64,000 nt of DNA from the NCBI RefSeq assembly GCF_045290345.1, contig NZ_CP155447.1, positions 7,502,001 through 7,566,000 of the forward strand, in the 5' to 3' direction. Each line of letters starts with the position of its first letter. The stretch's first letter is position 1. Source of the DNA: Singulisphaera sp045290345. GTDB taxonomy: Bacteria > Planctomycetota > Planctomycetia > Isosphaerales > Isosphaeraceae. The translations under genes were made by a program, and so were the position numbers. The notes beneath the pieces are model-generated. The model ran no database searches, was not told the DNA's origin, and worked only from the letters and a program-made list of their open reading frames with translations. Positions 35,852-44,201 of this stretch are shown here, in pieces.

Positions 35852-36398
35852 GATCGAGCAACATCAGTATTGCTGGTCGCATCCCCGTAGGGATTTTCAG
35901 GCGATAGTCGATCGCAATGACGAGGGGTCGGCGGTGGGTTCGGACCTGCTCAACTCCTCGAACCGACTGTTCCACCGGTGGCACAAGTACCGGGATGGGG
36001 TGATGGCCTGGGGCACGTTCCTGGGCTATGCCAGGCCGATCCGCTGGGGCGTCCGCCAGGCGCTGGACCGGAGTGCGGCATGCGCCAGCGAGAAGACGGC
36101 GGCGAGGTGCCGGATGTTGCAGGAGGGGGAGGAGCACCTGTGGGCCTTCCTCCGGGTGCAAGGGATCGAGCCCACAAACAACGCGGCCGAGCCGGCGCTT
36201 CGTCACGCCATATTGTGGCGCAAATCGAGTGGCGGGACGGCGAGCGAGTGGGGCAGCCGGTTCGTCGAACGCGTGCTGAGCGTGGTGGGCACCTGCCGCC
36301 ATCAGGGGCGGAACGTCTTGGAGTACCAGGCCGGCTGCTTCCGAGCCCCTCTGGCTGGCCAACCGGTTCCCTCCCTCCTCGTGAGAGTCCCGAGCTGA
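35852..36398 (+). pseudogene. IS66-family transposase, C-terminal remnant
   Basis: The frame reads as the C-terminal third of an IS66 TnpC transposase: EQHQYCWSHPRRDFQAI, SGSAVG-like and LFHRWHKYRDG segments, then EPTNNAAEPALRHAILWR, GSRFVERVLSVVGTCR and HQGRNVLEY. The final catalytic Glu of the DDE triad lies in NNAAEPALR, but the N-terminal domains and the two catalytic Asp residues are absent. No flanking inverted repeats or orfA/orfB were found. It is therefore a non-functional relic. Sequence upstream to 35661 is open in the same frame but does not look like transposase. Confidence 0.88.
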
Positions 36399-36414
36399 GC
36401 GTACTGCGGAGCGA

Positions 36415-36843
36415 TCATCGGGCACGGCGCCTGCGCAGATCGCCTATCACATGGTCGAGAAACATTAACATGGTGAACGTATCTTTGGTCCCTATCGAAG
36501 GGTTGCCCCCGGAGACCGGAATTAAGGCCGTCGCCCCGCTGCGGAGCCGGATCTCAACGCAATCCACGTCAAGCGACTTCTCGCCCCCCTCCAGGTCGAC
36601 GGATACCATCTCCTTATAGGGCAAGCAGAGCCAATCTTCACCCCGGTTGACGTGCAGCCCCCGATCGGTGATCAGGATACACTGCTCGGCGGACCCTGGA
36701 ACGTTCTCGTAAATCCCGACCGCAGCCTCGCCCTCGCCAAGCCGAACCCCGTCGAGCGGCATGCCCTCGTCGCCGGCGAGGTAGCGATATCGCGGGAGCA
36801 TTCTCAAACCGCGGTGGGCCCGCATAGCCACCGTTACTTCCAT
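36415..36843 (-). CDS. Small PH-like protein, possible immunity protein
   Basis: Protein of 142 residues starting at 36843, with the ribosome site GAGGG five bases upstream. It has a beta-rich pattern ([46 protein letters not shown]) and a final helix ([15 protein letters not shown]), a shape like bacterial PH or bPH-like domains. It begins 10 bases after the end of the chimeric upstream gene, on the same strand. Proteins of this layout recur beside polymorphic-toxin C-terminal domains, so an immunity role is possible. That is inference; no family was confirmed. Confidence 0.6.
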
Positions 36844-36853
36844 ATATCCCTCG

Positions 36854-37252
36854 TTATTCGGGCGGTTCGTTGATCACGCTATTCCGTTGCGGAGTAATTA
36901 TACCGCCGAAACGTCTGGTGCGGACTTGGGCCAATCTCACGTTCCCTACGCTGACCCGCTCGATGAAGAGGCGGTTCATGTCGCCCTGACGGGCGATCGT
37001 GCGGAGGTTGTTTATCATGCTCGCTAGTGATTGCTGTCCCTGGATACCCTCGGCGATGCGGATATTCTCAACTCGAACGGTCATCTGCTGGCCGCGGACA
37101 TAGACTCTCCCGGCGAGGCGTTCTACCACGCCTTCGCCTAAGCCAAGATCGGAAACCGTCAAAGGCCTCGATTGCCTGTGAACGGGTACCTGCTCAGTAA
37201 CAAGCTTGGCGGCTTGGGGCTTGAACTCGTCGTTGTAAGTCTTGCGTGCCAT
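36854..37252 (-). CDS. Chimeric ORF: IS3-type OrfA start fused to a possible toxin tail
   Basis: Protein of 132 residues. The first 20 or so (MARKTYNDEFKPQAAKLVTE) are the start of an IS3-family OrfA, which binds DNA through a helix-turn-helix. From about residue 22 the sequence is unrelated: GRVYVRGQQMTVRVENIRIA, QSLASMINNLRTIARQGDMN and RLFIERVSVGN. That pattern of strands, helix and strands resembles small C-terminal modules of polymorphic toxins. A strong ribosome site (AGGAG) precedes the ATG at 37252. I read it as an insertion-sequence start joined to the 3' end of another gene by deletion. Whether it is expressed is unknown. Confidence 0.5.
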   Translation of the reverse strand: MARKTYNDEFKPQAAKLVTEQVPVHRQSRPLTVSDLGLGEGVVERLAGRVYVRGQQMTVRVENIRIAEGIQGQQSLASMINNLRTIARQGDMNRLFIERVSVGNVRLAQVRTRRFGGIITPQRNSVINEPPE

Positions 37253-37566
37253 GGGCGATCTCCTTGGGTTGGTGTGATATCAACTCTTCCGAGCGCCCAC
37301 GATTCGTGGGGAAGGTCATTTCCTATTCCGAACGGTCGGGACGCTGCGAACATGCTTTCTCGCGAACTTCCGCTAATCTCGTCGAGGGGAGAACCGGGTA
37401 TCGGGAAATCGCGTCGGCGGTCACACTAGAGGATTCCTCGCGTGAGAGGCCGACCCGGAGCGTCTGGTCCGGATCTCCTAATCATTTCGTAGGGCAGGCT
37501 GAAGCCTGTCCTACGCGAGAGAATCTCGCGAGAGTCCTTGTGCACCTGCCCGGGAGAATGCGGCCG
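37253..37566. other. Divergent intergenic region with hairpin
   Basis: Upstream of the helicase and of the chimeric ORF. It contains a 28-base hairpin (37488-37515) and a second short CTCGCGAGAG palindrome just after it. In-frame codons upstream of 37558 extend the helicase frame but do not look like protein and lack a ribosome site. Confidence 0.5.
37488..37515. repeat. Short hairpin, CGTAGGGCAGGCT type
   Basis: Arms CGTAGGGCAGGCT and AGCCTGTCCTACG pair with one mismatch around a GA loop. The CGTAGGG edge also opens repeat family B, so it may be a distant member of the same class. It is in the leader of the helicase gene. Confidence 0.55.
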
Positions 37567-39843
37567 ATGTCGTTGGAGATTCCGACGCGCGACGAGTTGT
37601 ACGTGCGATATGTGGACCAGTTGCCCTACGAGCCATACCCCGTCCAGGACCTCGCGCTGGCGGCCTGGTTCGAGTCCGAGCAGGGAATCCTCGTCTGCGC
37701 GCCGACGGGCACGGGCAAGACCCTGATCGCCGAGGCGGCCCTCTTCGAGGCGCTCCATACGGGGAAGGCCGCCTACTACACGACTCCCCTGATCGCGCTG
37801 ACCGAGCAGAAATTCCAGGAGATGCAGGACCGCGCGGTCGAGTGGGGCTTCCGCCGCGAGGACGTGGGGCTGGTCACCGGCAGCCGCAAGGTCAATCCCG
37901 AGGCTCCGGTGCTCATCGTCGTGGCCGAGATCCTCCTGAACCGGCTGCTCAATGGGTTCGACTTCTCCGACGTGACGGCCTGCGTCATGGACGAGTTCCA
38001 CAACTTCGCCGAGATGGAGCGCGGGATCGTCTGGGAGCTGTCACTCGGCATGCTGCCCAAGCACGTCCGCCTGCTCTTGCTCTCGGCGACGGTCGGGAAC
38101 TCGGCCGAGTTCGTCGGCTGGCTGGCGAGGCATCATGACCGTAAGATCGCGCTGGTGGAGGGCAATGAACGCCGGGTGCCGCTGACCTACGAATGGGTGC
38201 CGGACAAGTTCCTCAACGAACATCTCGTCGTGATGGCGGCCGGCGACGAGGAAGGCCCTCGGACGCCCGCCCTGGTATTCTGCTTCGACCGCGAGGAATG
38301 CTGGAGCGTCGCTGAGAACGTCATGGGCAAGGACCTCAACCTGACCGACGAGAAGAAGAAGGAACTCCACGATCTGGTCAACGCGATCGATTTCAGCCAG
38401 GGGGCCGGCCCCAAGCTCAAGCGATTGCTCCACCGAGGGGTCGGCGTCCACCACGCGGGCCTGTTGCCGAAGTATCGCCTGGCCGTCGAGGACCTCTTCC
38501 AGCGCAAGCTCCTCCCCGTCGTCGTCTGCACGGAGACGCTGGCGGCCGGCATCAACCTCCCGGCGCGCTCGGTGGTGCTCTCGTCGCTGGTGAAGGGCCC
38601 CTTTGGCGCGAAGAAGTTGATCGGCTCCAGCATCGCCCACCAGATCTTCGGCCGGGCCGGTCGGCCGCAGTTCGACGACCGGGGCTTCGTCTACGCCCTG
38701 GCCCACTCCGACGACGTCGACATCCTGAGGTGGAAGGCGAAGTACGACGCCATCCCAGAGGACACCCGCGACCCGGGCCTGATGAAGGCGAAGAAGGCCC
38801 TCAAGAAGAAGAAGCCGAAGCGCCGCGAGACCGAGCAATACTGGGTTGAGGGGCATTTCAACCAACTCCAGGCCGCCCCGCCCGGCAAGCTCTACAGCAA
38901 GGGGGCGCTCCCCTGGCGGCTGCTGGCTTATCTTCTCGAGGTCTCGCCGGAAGTCGAGAGCATCCGCGTCGCGATCCGTAAGCGGCTGATGGACGACCCG
39001 CGGATCGCCGCCGGCGAGAAGGTGCTCGACGGAATGCTGCTGACGCTGCACGCCGGCGGATTTGTGATCCTGAGCCCCGAGCCGCCGGGGCCGCCGGAGG
39101 CTGGCCAACCCCCGACGCCTTATACGCCGATCCTGGCCCAGCCGACGCCCTCGCTGGGGAAACTGCTGGCGTTCCGGAGCATCCATCCCCTCTACGGCGC
39201 CTTCTTGGTCGAGATCCTGGCCGGGGCCGACGCCGATGAGCGCATGCAAGCGCTGGAGAGCGCCCTGGAGGTGCCCGGCCCCGTCCGGAAGCGTCTCCGA
39301 GTTCCGCTCAAGCTACTGAAGTCGGGCGCCCTAGCCACCTCGAGGCTTGACGCTGAGCTGATCCAACGCGGACTCATGAGCGCGGAGGTCGAGGAAGACG
39401 AGGAGGAGGATGACGAGGACGATTGGCAGAAGAGGCCGCCGAGTCTGGCGGAGAAGCTCCGAACCTACTTCGACCAGTGCTACCCCGACGTCACCGACGT
39501 CCGCTCGCACCCACTCTGGTGCGTCGGCGAGCTGATTGAGTTTGGCGGTAACTTCAACAAGTTCGTGACGACCCTCGACCTGACCAAGCAGGAGGGGATC
39601 ATCTTCCGCCACGTCCAGCGGATGATCATGCTCTGCGGCGAGTTCGAACGGGCCTGCGCCCTCGATGTCGACGCCGCCCCCGCCACCCTCGCCTGGCGGG
39701 CCGAGCTGCACGAACTGGTCGCGAAGCTGACCGAGAGCTGCCGGGTCGTCGACCCGACCAGCACCGATCAACTGATCGCGAAGTTCGGCGAGCCCGACAT
39801 GATCGATGCCGAGGCCGCGAAGCTCGCGGGCGGGGCGACCTGA
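37567..39843 (+). CDS. Ski2-like DExH-box helicase
   Basis: Protein of 758 residues from the ATG at 37567, which is about 10 bases after GGGAG; an ATG nine bases earlier is too close to it. Motifs of superfamily 2 are in order: Walker A CAPTGTGKT near residue 45, TTPLIALTEQK, VVAEILLNRLL, motif II MDEFHNF (DEFH rather than DEVH), LLLSATVGN, then VGVHHAGLLPKYR, VCTETLAAGINLPARSVV and HQIFGRAGRPQFDD. This is the Ski2/Mtr4 branch. The middle holds a basic KKALKKKKPKRRE insert, and the C-terminus has acidic EEDEEEDDEDD. Such helicases unwind RNA or DNA; bacterial members are poorly studied. It is flanked by transposase relics. Confidence 0.88.
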   Translation: MSLEIPTRDELYVRYVDQLPYEPYPVQDLALAAWFESEQGILVCAPTGTGKTLIAEAALFEALHTGKAAYYTTPLIALTEQKFQEMQDRAVEWGFRREDVGLVTGSRKVNPEAPVLIVVAEILLNRLLNGFDFSDVTACVMDEFHNFAEMERGIVWELSLGMLPKHVRLLLLSATVGNSAEFVGWLARHHDRKIALVEGNERRVPLTYEWVPDKFLNEHLVVMAAGDEEGPRTPALVFCFDREECWSVAENVMGKDLNLTDEKKKELHDLVNAIDFSQGAGPKLKRLLHRGVGVHHAGLLPKYRLAVEDLFQRKLLPVVVCTETLAAGINLPARSVVLSSLVKGPFGAKKLIGSSIAHQIFGRAGRPQFDDRGFVYALAHSDDVDILRWKAKYDAIPEDTRDPGLMKAKKALKKKKPKRRETEQYWVEGHFNQLQAAPPGKLYSKGALPWRLLAYLLEVSPEVESIRVAIRKRLMDDPRIAAGEKVLDGMLLTLHAGGFVILSPEPPGPPEAGQPPTPYTPILAQPTPSLGKLLAFRSIHPLYGAFLVEILAGADADERMQALESALEVPGPVRKRLRVPLKLLKSGALATSRLDAELIQRGLMSAEVEEDEEEDDEDDWQKRPPSLAEKLRTYFDQCYPDVTDVRSHPLWCVGELIEFGGNFNKFVTTLDLTKQEGIIFRHVQRMIMLCGEFERACALDVDAAPATLAWRAELHELVAKLTESCRVVDPTSTDQLIAKFGEPDMIDAEAAKLAGGAT

Positions 39844-40045
39844 CGGCGGACGGGTCCTAGCGATATGCAGTGAGTGTGATGATCTTGATTTCGGGTTAAC
39901 TGGCGGCTGCGGCGGGATGTTATTTCCGGTGTATCTAAATAGCTAAACGCAACAGGAAAAGTAGGCGGTACTTGTGCAATTGGGTAGATCTGCCCATGTC
40001 CAGCACCCGGAATTTCCCGGCAAGTCTCACAGCGTCTCCCTCGCT

Positions 40046-40437
40046 GTAACTCCCGGACCATCGACCGCTGGGTCAAGCGATTCCACGAGCAAGGGATCGG
40101 GAGACTGGCCGGGCGCAAGCCCGGCCGGCCCTTTCGCTTCTCCGTCTCTTGGGTCGCCGTTGTCGTCAGGTGGGTCACCGAGTCCGCCCCAAGCCGCTTC
40201 GGGTTCCTCCGGAGTCGCTGGTGCTGCGAAGCCATCGCCCTGCTGATGCTCCGAGAGCATGAGATCGAGGTGAGCCGCGAGACGGTTCGCCGCTGGCTGC
40301 ACCGGGGCGGCTTGGTCTATCGCCGTCCGCGTCCTACCCTGGGGCCGAAGGATGAAGAGCGGGCGACCAAGCTCGCCCCCTGCGCGAGGTCCTGGCCGGA
40401 CTGCCCGACGACGAGGCGTGAACGATCATCCCGATGA
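40046..40437 (+). pseudogene. IS630-type transposase, N-terminal remnant
   Basis: An open stretch encodes a helix-turn-helix start: NSRTIDRWVKRFHEQGIGRL, then GRKPGRP, LLMLREHEIEVSRETVRRWL and HRGGLVYRRPRPTLGPKDEER. This is the N-terminal DNA-binding half of an IS630-family transposase. At about 40380 the frame shifts (a neighbouring frame reads LREVLAGLPDDEA) and the DDE domain is missing. There is no start codon in the first part. It is a decayed relic. Confidence 0.8.
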
Positions 40438-41188
40438 GACACCGATCTGCCCTCTTCTATTTTGGGATTTTGGTTCGCAGGCGAGGGGATGCGATTACAG
40501 ATTGGGCATTCGAGTCACTTAATGAATGTTTGTAGTGTTGGTGATTGCTCGTTATTTGGTGCGTCCGGAACAGGGTTTCGGCTTCTTCTGCGAATCGGTT
40601 TCGTCTTGGGCGGCTCGAATGCGCACACCAATCGTCGAGCGATCGGCTTTTTTGATTGACAGCCGCCTCGGCTACGGATAGTGTACGTCTGTATCGAATG
40701 GCCCAGAAGATCGAGGGGCGAGGGTAGGCGAGCTATGAAATTCTTCGTGATTCTAAGGCGGATGGCTGTAATGAGTTATGACTAGTGGTTATGGCAGGTG
40801 GGCGACGAATGGAGTCAAGAAGCGGCGTTCGACTTGTCGGGCGTTACGACTACTCCACGATGTCTCGTCGGTTGACGGACGAGGAGCTGAGGTAAAGCTT
40901 CGCCGAACCCATTTTTCTCTACTTCAATGCGATCGGCCATGTCATCATCGTCGGCCTAATAATTCCCGTAGGGTGGGCACGGCCCACCATCTTAAACTTC
41001 GCTTCGGCAAGGAGATAGGGATGGTGGGCCGTGCCCACCCTACGGGAAAATCGGATTCTGGCCGCTAATTTATTGTAAATCGTTGATGAGTTTATAGCGG
41101 GTTAGGCGAAGCTTTGAGAGCTGAGTTGAGTCCTTGACGACTGAGAACGCGGTGGCTGGATCCGATGTGTGCGCTGGGAGGTATGAGT
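40438..41188. other. AT-richer intergenic region with repeat family B copy
   Basis: About 750 bases. The first 350 are clearly AT-richer than neighbours and hold no credible frame; they may be the rest of the decayed insertion or imported DNA. The family B copy at 40965-41046 is the only structured element. Confidence 0.55.
40965..41046. repeat. Repeat family B, copy 2 (perfect inverted repeat)
   Basis: Perfect 26-base arms at 40965-40990 and 41021-41046 enclose a 30-base spacer containing CTTCGCTTCGG. The arm core GTGGGCACGGCCCAC is itself nearly palindromic. Copies 1 (17293-17383) and 3 (59661-59740) share the ATGGTGGGCC-TGCCCAC core. Confidence 0.85.
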
Positions 41189-41621
41189 GATGTTTATCAA
41201 GCTGCGAGAGGGTCCCCGAGAGGCGGCGGGGACGATCATGGTCGAGTCCGAGCGGGATCGGGCGGCGGCCGGAGGTTGTTCGAGTCGTGGGAGGAGGCGG
41301 GCCGTGCTGCACGGGCTTCGATCCGATCTCAGGGGGAACGGGAGTCACACCTTGGAGAGCATCCGGGGCGACCTTCACCGGCGGCTGTCGACGAGTTCGA
41401 GGGAGCAGTCCCCGGGACTGGTGGCCGAGGAACCTGACGCGATCCATCGCCGCCGCCGCCGATATGAGCAGCTTCGATTCTCCGAAGAGCGGCTCCGTCC
41501 GCTCCAGAAGACCAAGCTTGCCGAAGTCTACTGGCGCGTCTATGCCGAGCTTCACCGGGTCGGCCGCGAAATCGCCGAGGAGGGGCTCAAGGTGGGTGGG
41601 TCTCGTCTCGATCGTGAATGA
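41189..41621 (+). CDS. Doubtful ORF or gene fragment
   Basis: A frame of 144 residues starting MFIKLREGPREAAG. The second half (YEQLRFSEERLRPLQKT and AEVYWRVYAELHRVGREI) looks like a real helical protein, but the first half is Arg/Gly-rich and unconvincing, as if frameshifted. It overlaps the end of the opposite spermidine-synthase-like gene by 70 bases. It may be a decayed gene. I did not recognise a family. Confidence 0.25.
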
Positions 41622-43876
41622 GTCGGTTGCTCCCGCGTTTTTCCACGCTGGGGCGTGACTCTCGGCGCGCTCTTGAAGATGAGGTGTCCCGCGAGGCTTG
41701 AGAAGTCGTCCGTCCAGACCGATCCGTCTCGCGGCCTTGGCATCGCCCATTTCGGGTCGGTGGCCACTCTGTCCAGGTCCGAGTCGCGGGCAGCCATCAC
41801 GGCCCAGATCGATTCCTGCTTCCCCGTAACGGTTTCCTCGGGCGTGAGATTCCGATCGGAACGAATCCGGCAAACGAGGCCCGCGTCGCGCGCCAGGGCC
41901 TCCAGCACCGACTCCAGTTCGATGGAACGGTTCGAGATGTGGAACGCGAGAATCCCCTGCCCCGCTAGCTTCCGACGATAGATCGCCAGGGCCTCGCGCG
42001 TGAGCAAATGCATCGGGATCGCGTCGGCGCTGAAGGCGTCGAGGACGATGACCGCGTAACGTTGGTCAGGCGCCTCACGGAGTTTGAGCCGCGCGTCGCC
42101 GAGGATGACCTGGAGCGAACCCGCCCGGGAGTCGCGGAGGAACGTGAACTTGCGAGGGTCGGACGCGATCCGGAAAACGGCCGGGTCAATCTCGTAGAAC
42201 GTCCAGCACTCCCCGGGCTCGGCATAGGCGGCCAGGGAGCCCACACCCAGTCCGACGACTGCAACATTCCTCCCCGCCTCCGAGGGCCGGGCATGAAACG
42301 CGTCGAAGACCTGCCCGATGGGCCCGCTCCGGTGGTAATAGCTGAGCGGCTCTCGTCGTCGCGCGGGGTCGAGGCTTTGCTGGCCATGGAGTGTCCGCCC
42401 GTGGAAGAGGCGATGACTTCGACTCTGGAGATCCTCGGTCACTTGCAAGACGCCGAAGAAGTTTCGTTCCTGATGCAGCACGCGCCCATTGACCCCGGCC
42501 GTCGTTCCGCTCGCCAGCAAGACCGCGCCGATCGTGAGCCCAAAGCGAACAGGGTGAGTTCGGTGGGTCCAGCAAACCAGGGTCACCAGGCCCGAGACGA
42601 GCATTGTGCCGAGCGGACCGATCCAGCCTCGGTCATTCTTGATCAACGCGGTCGTGAGCCCGAATACGAGGAACGGGATCGCGAGGTCCCACTTTCGTCC
42701 TCGGGTCGGCCGGCGATCAGGCCCGGCGCCCGGCACCACAAGACAGGCCAGAACGAGGGCGATCGGATATTCGGCCACGCGATTGAAGACCAACGGAGCG
42801 ACCAGGGCGTTGAAGCTTCCCCCGAGGAATCCACCGAACGCGATCGCAAGGTAAAAGGCAGTCAGGTGTTGCGTCGCGGGGCGGTCGCGTGCCAGTTCGC
42901 CGTGGCAAACCAAAGCGGCGGTGAAGAAAGCGAGCAGGTGGAGCGGGATCAGCCAGGGCTGAACGAGTCCGAATCCGAGAATCAGGGCGAGCGCCATGAC
43001 CTCCAGAGGGAGGGCCCGGACCATCCCGCCATGGAGTCCGATCGGCTTGCGCGCGAAGACGAGGATGAACGACAACAGGTAGAGCGCCAGAGGGATCACC
43101 CAGAGGAGCGGGACCGGCGCAATGTCGGTCGACAGATAGGTAGTCACCCCCAGCATCAAACTCGACGGAATGAACGCCAGCAACACCCAGCGCCACCAGC
43201 GGCCGGTCTCGGGCCGGACCGGGCGTTGGGCATCGTGAGACCTGGGGGATGCTGACCTTCCGGCGGCCGCCGCGCATCCGACGATCAGGGCCGCGAGCAC
43301 GACGTAGCCCCCGGCCCAGAGTTCGCCTTGCTTGGCGAGCGGGATGTTCGGCTCGATGACGAACGGATAGGCAAGCAACGCCGCCAGGCTTCCAAGATTG
43401 CTGGCCCCGTAGAGGAAATAAGGGTCGGCCGCGGTGGGGTGCCCCGTTCCGGCAAACCAGCGCTGGAGTAAGGGGGCCGTGGTGGCGACCGCGAAGAAGG
43501 GGACGCCGACCGACATGAACAGCAGCGTGAGCAGGCCGCCGGTCGTGTTCGTACTCCCTGCCAGGGAAACGCCCGCCGCTTCGACGATGCCGATCGGCAG
43601 GAAGAACCAAGGGAAAAGGAGCAGGAGCGCATGCAATCCGGCCTGGCGGCGGATCCCCAGCCAGCCCGTCGTTGCATGCGCGTAGAGGTAGCCGGCGAGC
43701 AGGGCCGCCTGGAAAAAGACCATGCAGGTCGTCCAGACGGCGGGCGCTCCTCCGAGCAGCGGCAGGACCATCTTGGCGATCATCGGCTGCGCCGAGAACA
43801 GGAGGACCGCGCTGAGGAAAAGTGTCAGGGCGAACAAGAGCGGCAAGGTCGGCCTCGAAGTTTGTCGGACCCGCAT
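41552..43876 (-). CDS. Fused membrane/spermidine-synthase-like protein
   Basis: Protein of 774 residues. The first 430 residues contain about ten membrane helices (LPLLFALTLFLSAVLLFSA, GLHALLLLFPWFFLPIGI and others). From about 500 the sequence is a class I methyltransferase/spermidine synthase fold: YYHRSGPIGQVFDAF, VAVVGLGVGSLAAYAEPGE, FYEIDPAVFRIA, VILGDARLKL and YAVIVLDAFSADAIPMHLLT. The aspartates expected for aminopropyl transfer are partly kept. The last 40 residues are Arg/Pro/Ser-rich and doubtful. Fused forms are widespread, but their product is not known with certainty. Located in the inner membrane. Confidence 0.88.
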   Translation of the reverse strand: MRVRQTSRPTLPLLFALTLFLSAVLLFSAQPMIAKMVLPLLGGAPAVWTTCMVFFQAALLAGYLYAHATTGWLGIRRQAGLHALLLLFPWFFLPIGIVEAAGVSLAGSTNTTGGLLTLLFMSVGVPFFAVATTAPLLQRWFAGTGHPTAADPYFLYGASNLGSLAALLAYPFVIEPNIPLAKQGELWAGGYVVLAALIVGCAAAAGRSASPRSHDAQRPVRPETGRWWRWVLLAFIPSSLMLGVTTYLSTDIAPVPLLWVIPLALYLLSFILVFARKPIGLHGGMVRALPLEVMALALILGFGLVQPWLIPLHLLAFFTAALVCHGELARDRPATQHLTAFYLAIAFGGFLGGSFNALVAPLVFNRVAEYPIALVLACLVVPGAGPDRRPTRGRKWDLAIPFLVFGLTTALIKNDRGWIGPLGTMLVSGLVTLVCWTHRTHPVRFGLTIGAVLLASGTTAGVNGRVLHQERNFFGVLQVTEDLQSRSHRLFHGRTLHGQQSLDPARRREPLSYYHRSGPIGQVFDAFHARPSEAGRNVAVVGLGVGSLAAYAEPGECWTFYEIDPAVFRIASDPRKFTFLRDSRAGSLQVILGDARLKLREAPDQRYAVIVLDAFSADAIPMHLLTREALAIYRRKLAGQGILAFHISNRSIELESVLEALARDAGLVCRIRSDRNLTPEETVTGKQESIWAVMAARDSDLDRVATDPKWAMPRPRDGSVWTDDFSSLAGHLIFKSAPRVTPQRGKTREQPTHSRSRRDPPTLSPSSAISRPTR

Positions 43877-44201
43877 TGTGCTGTGCTATGCCGCGAGGCG
43901 ACGGGTGTTTCTCCGTGCAGAGACCTTCAGAGTACACGATCGGTGTTGAGGCCGAGAGGCCGCCGATTGGAGGCTCCCGGCGGTTGGCCGCGGCGGCCCG
44001 AGCCCGTTTGCGACTCGAGCCGGCGATCGGGGAGCGGCGGCGGGGGAGATTAGGGATGCGTCCGGTCGAAGGAGAAAATCTCTGGCATCTCGATCACCTT
44101 CACGGGCATGATCTTGGTAACGTCCGGCTTGCCGTCCGCCGGGGACTAACGACCGAGGACTCTTGACGGCCTCGAGAGTTTACGAAGAAGGAAGGTTGAT
44201 G
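43877..44201. other. Divergent intergenic region with a gene scrap
   Basis: Between the membrane/spermidine-synthase-like gene and the LRR gene. On the minus strand, 44050-44145 reads as 31 codons ending in TAA (DGKPDVTKIMPVKVIEMPEI, then FSFDRTHP), preceded in frame by a TAG. This looks like the C-terminus of a lost gene. No promoter assigned. AAGGAAGG at 44188-44195 is the LRR gene's ribosome site. Confidence 0.4.
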
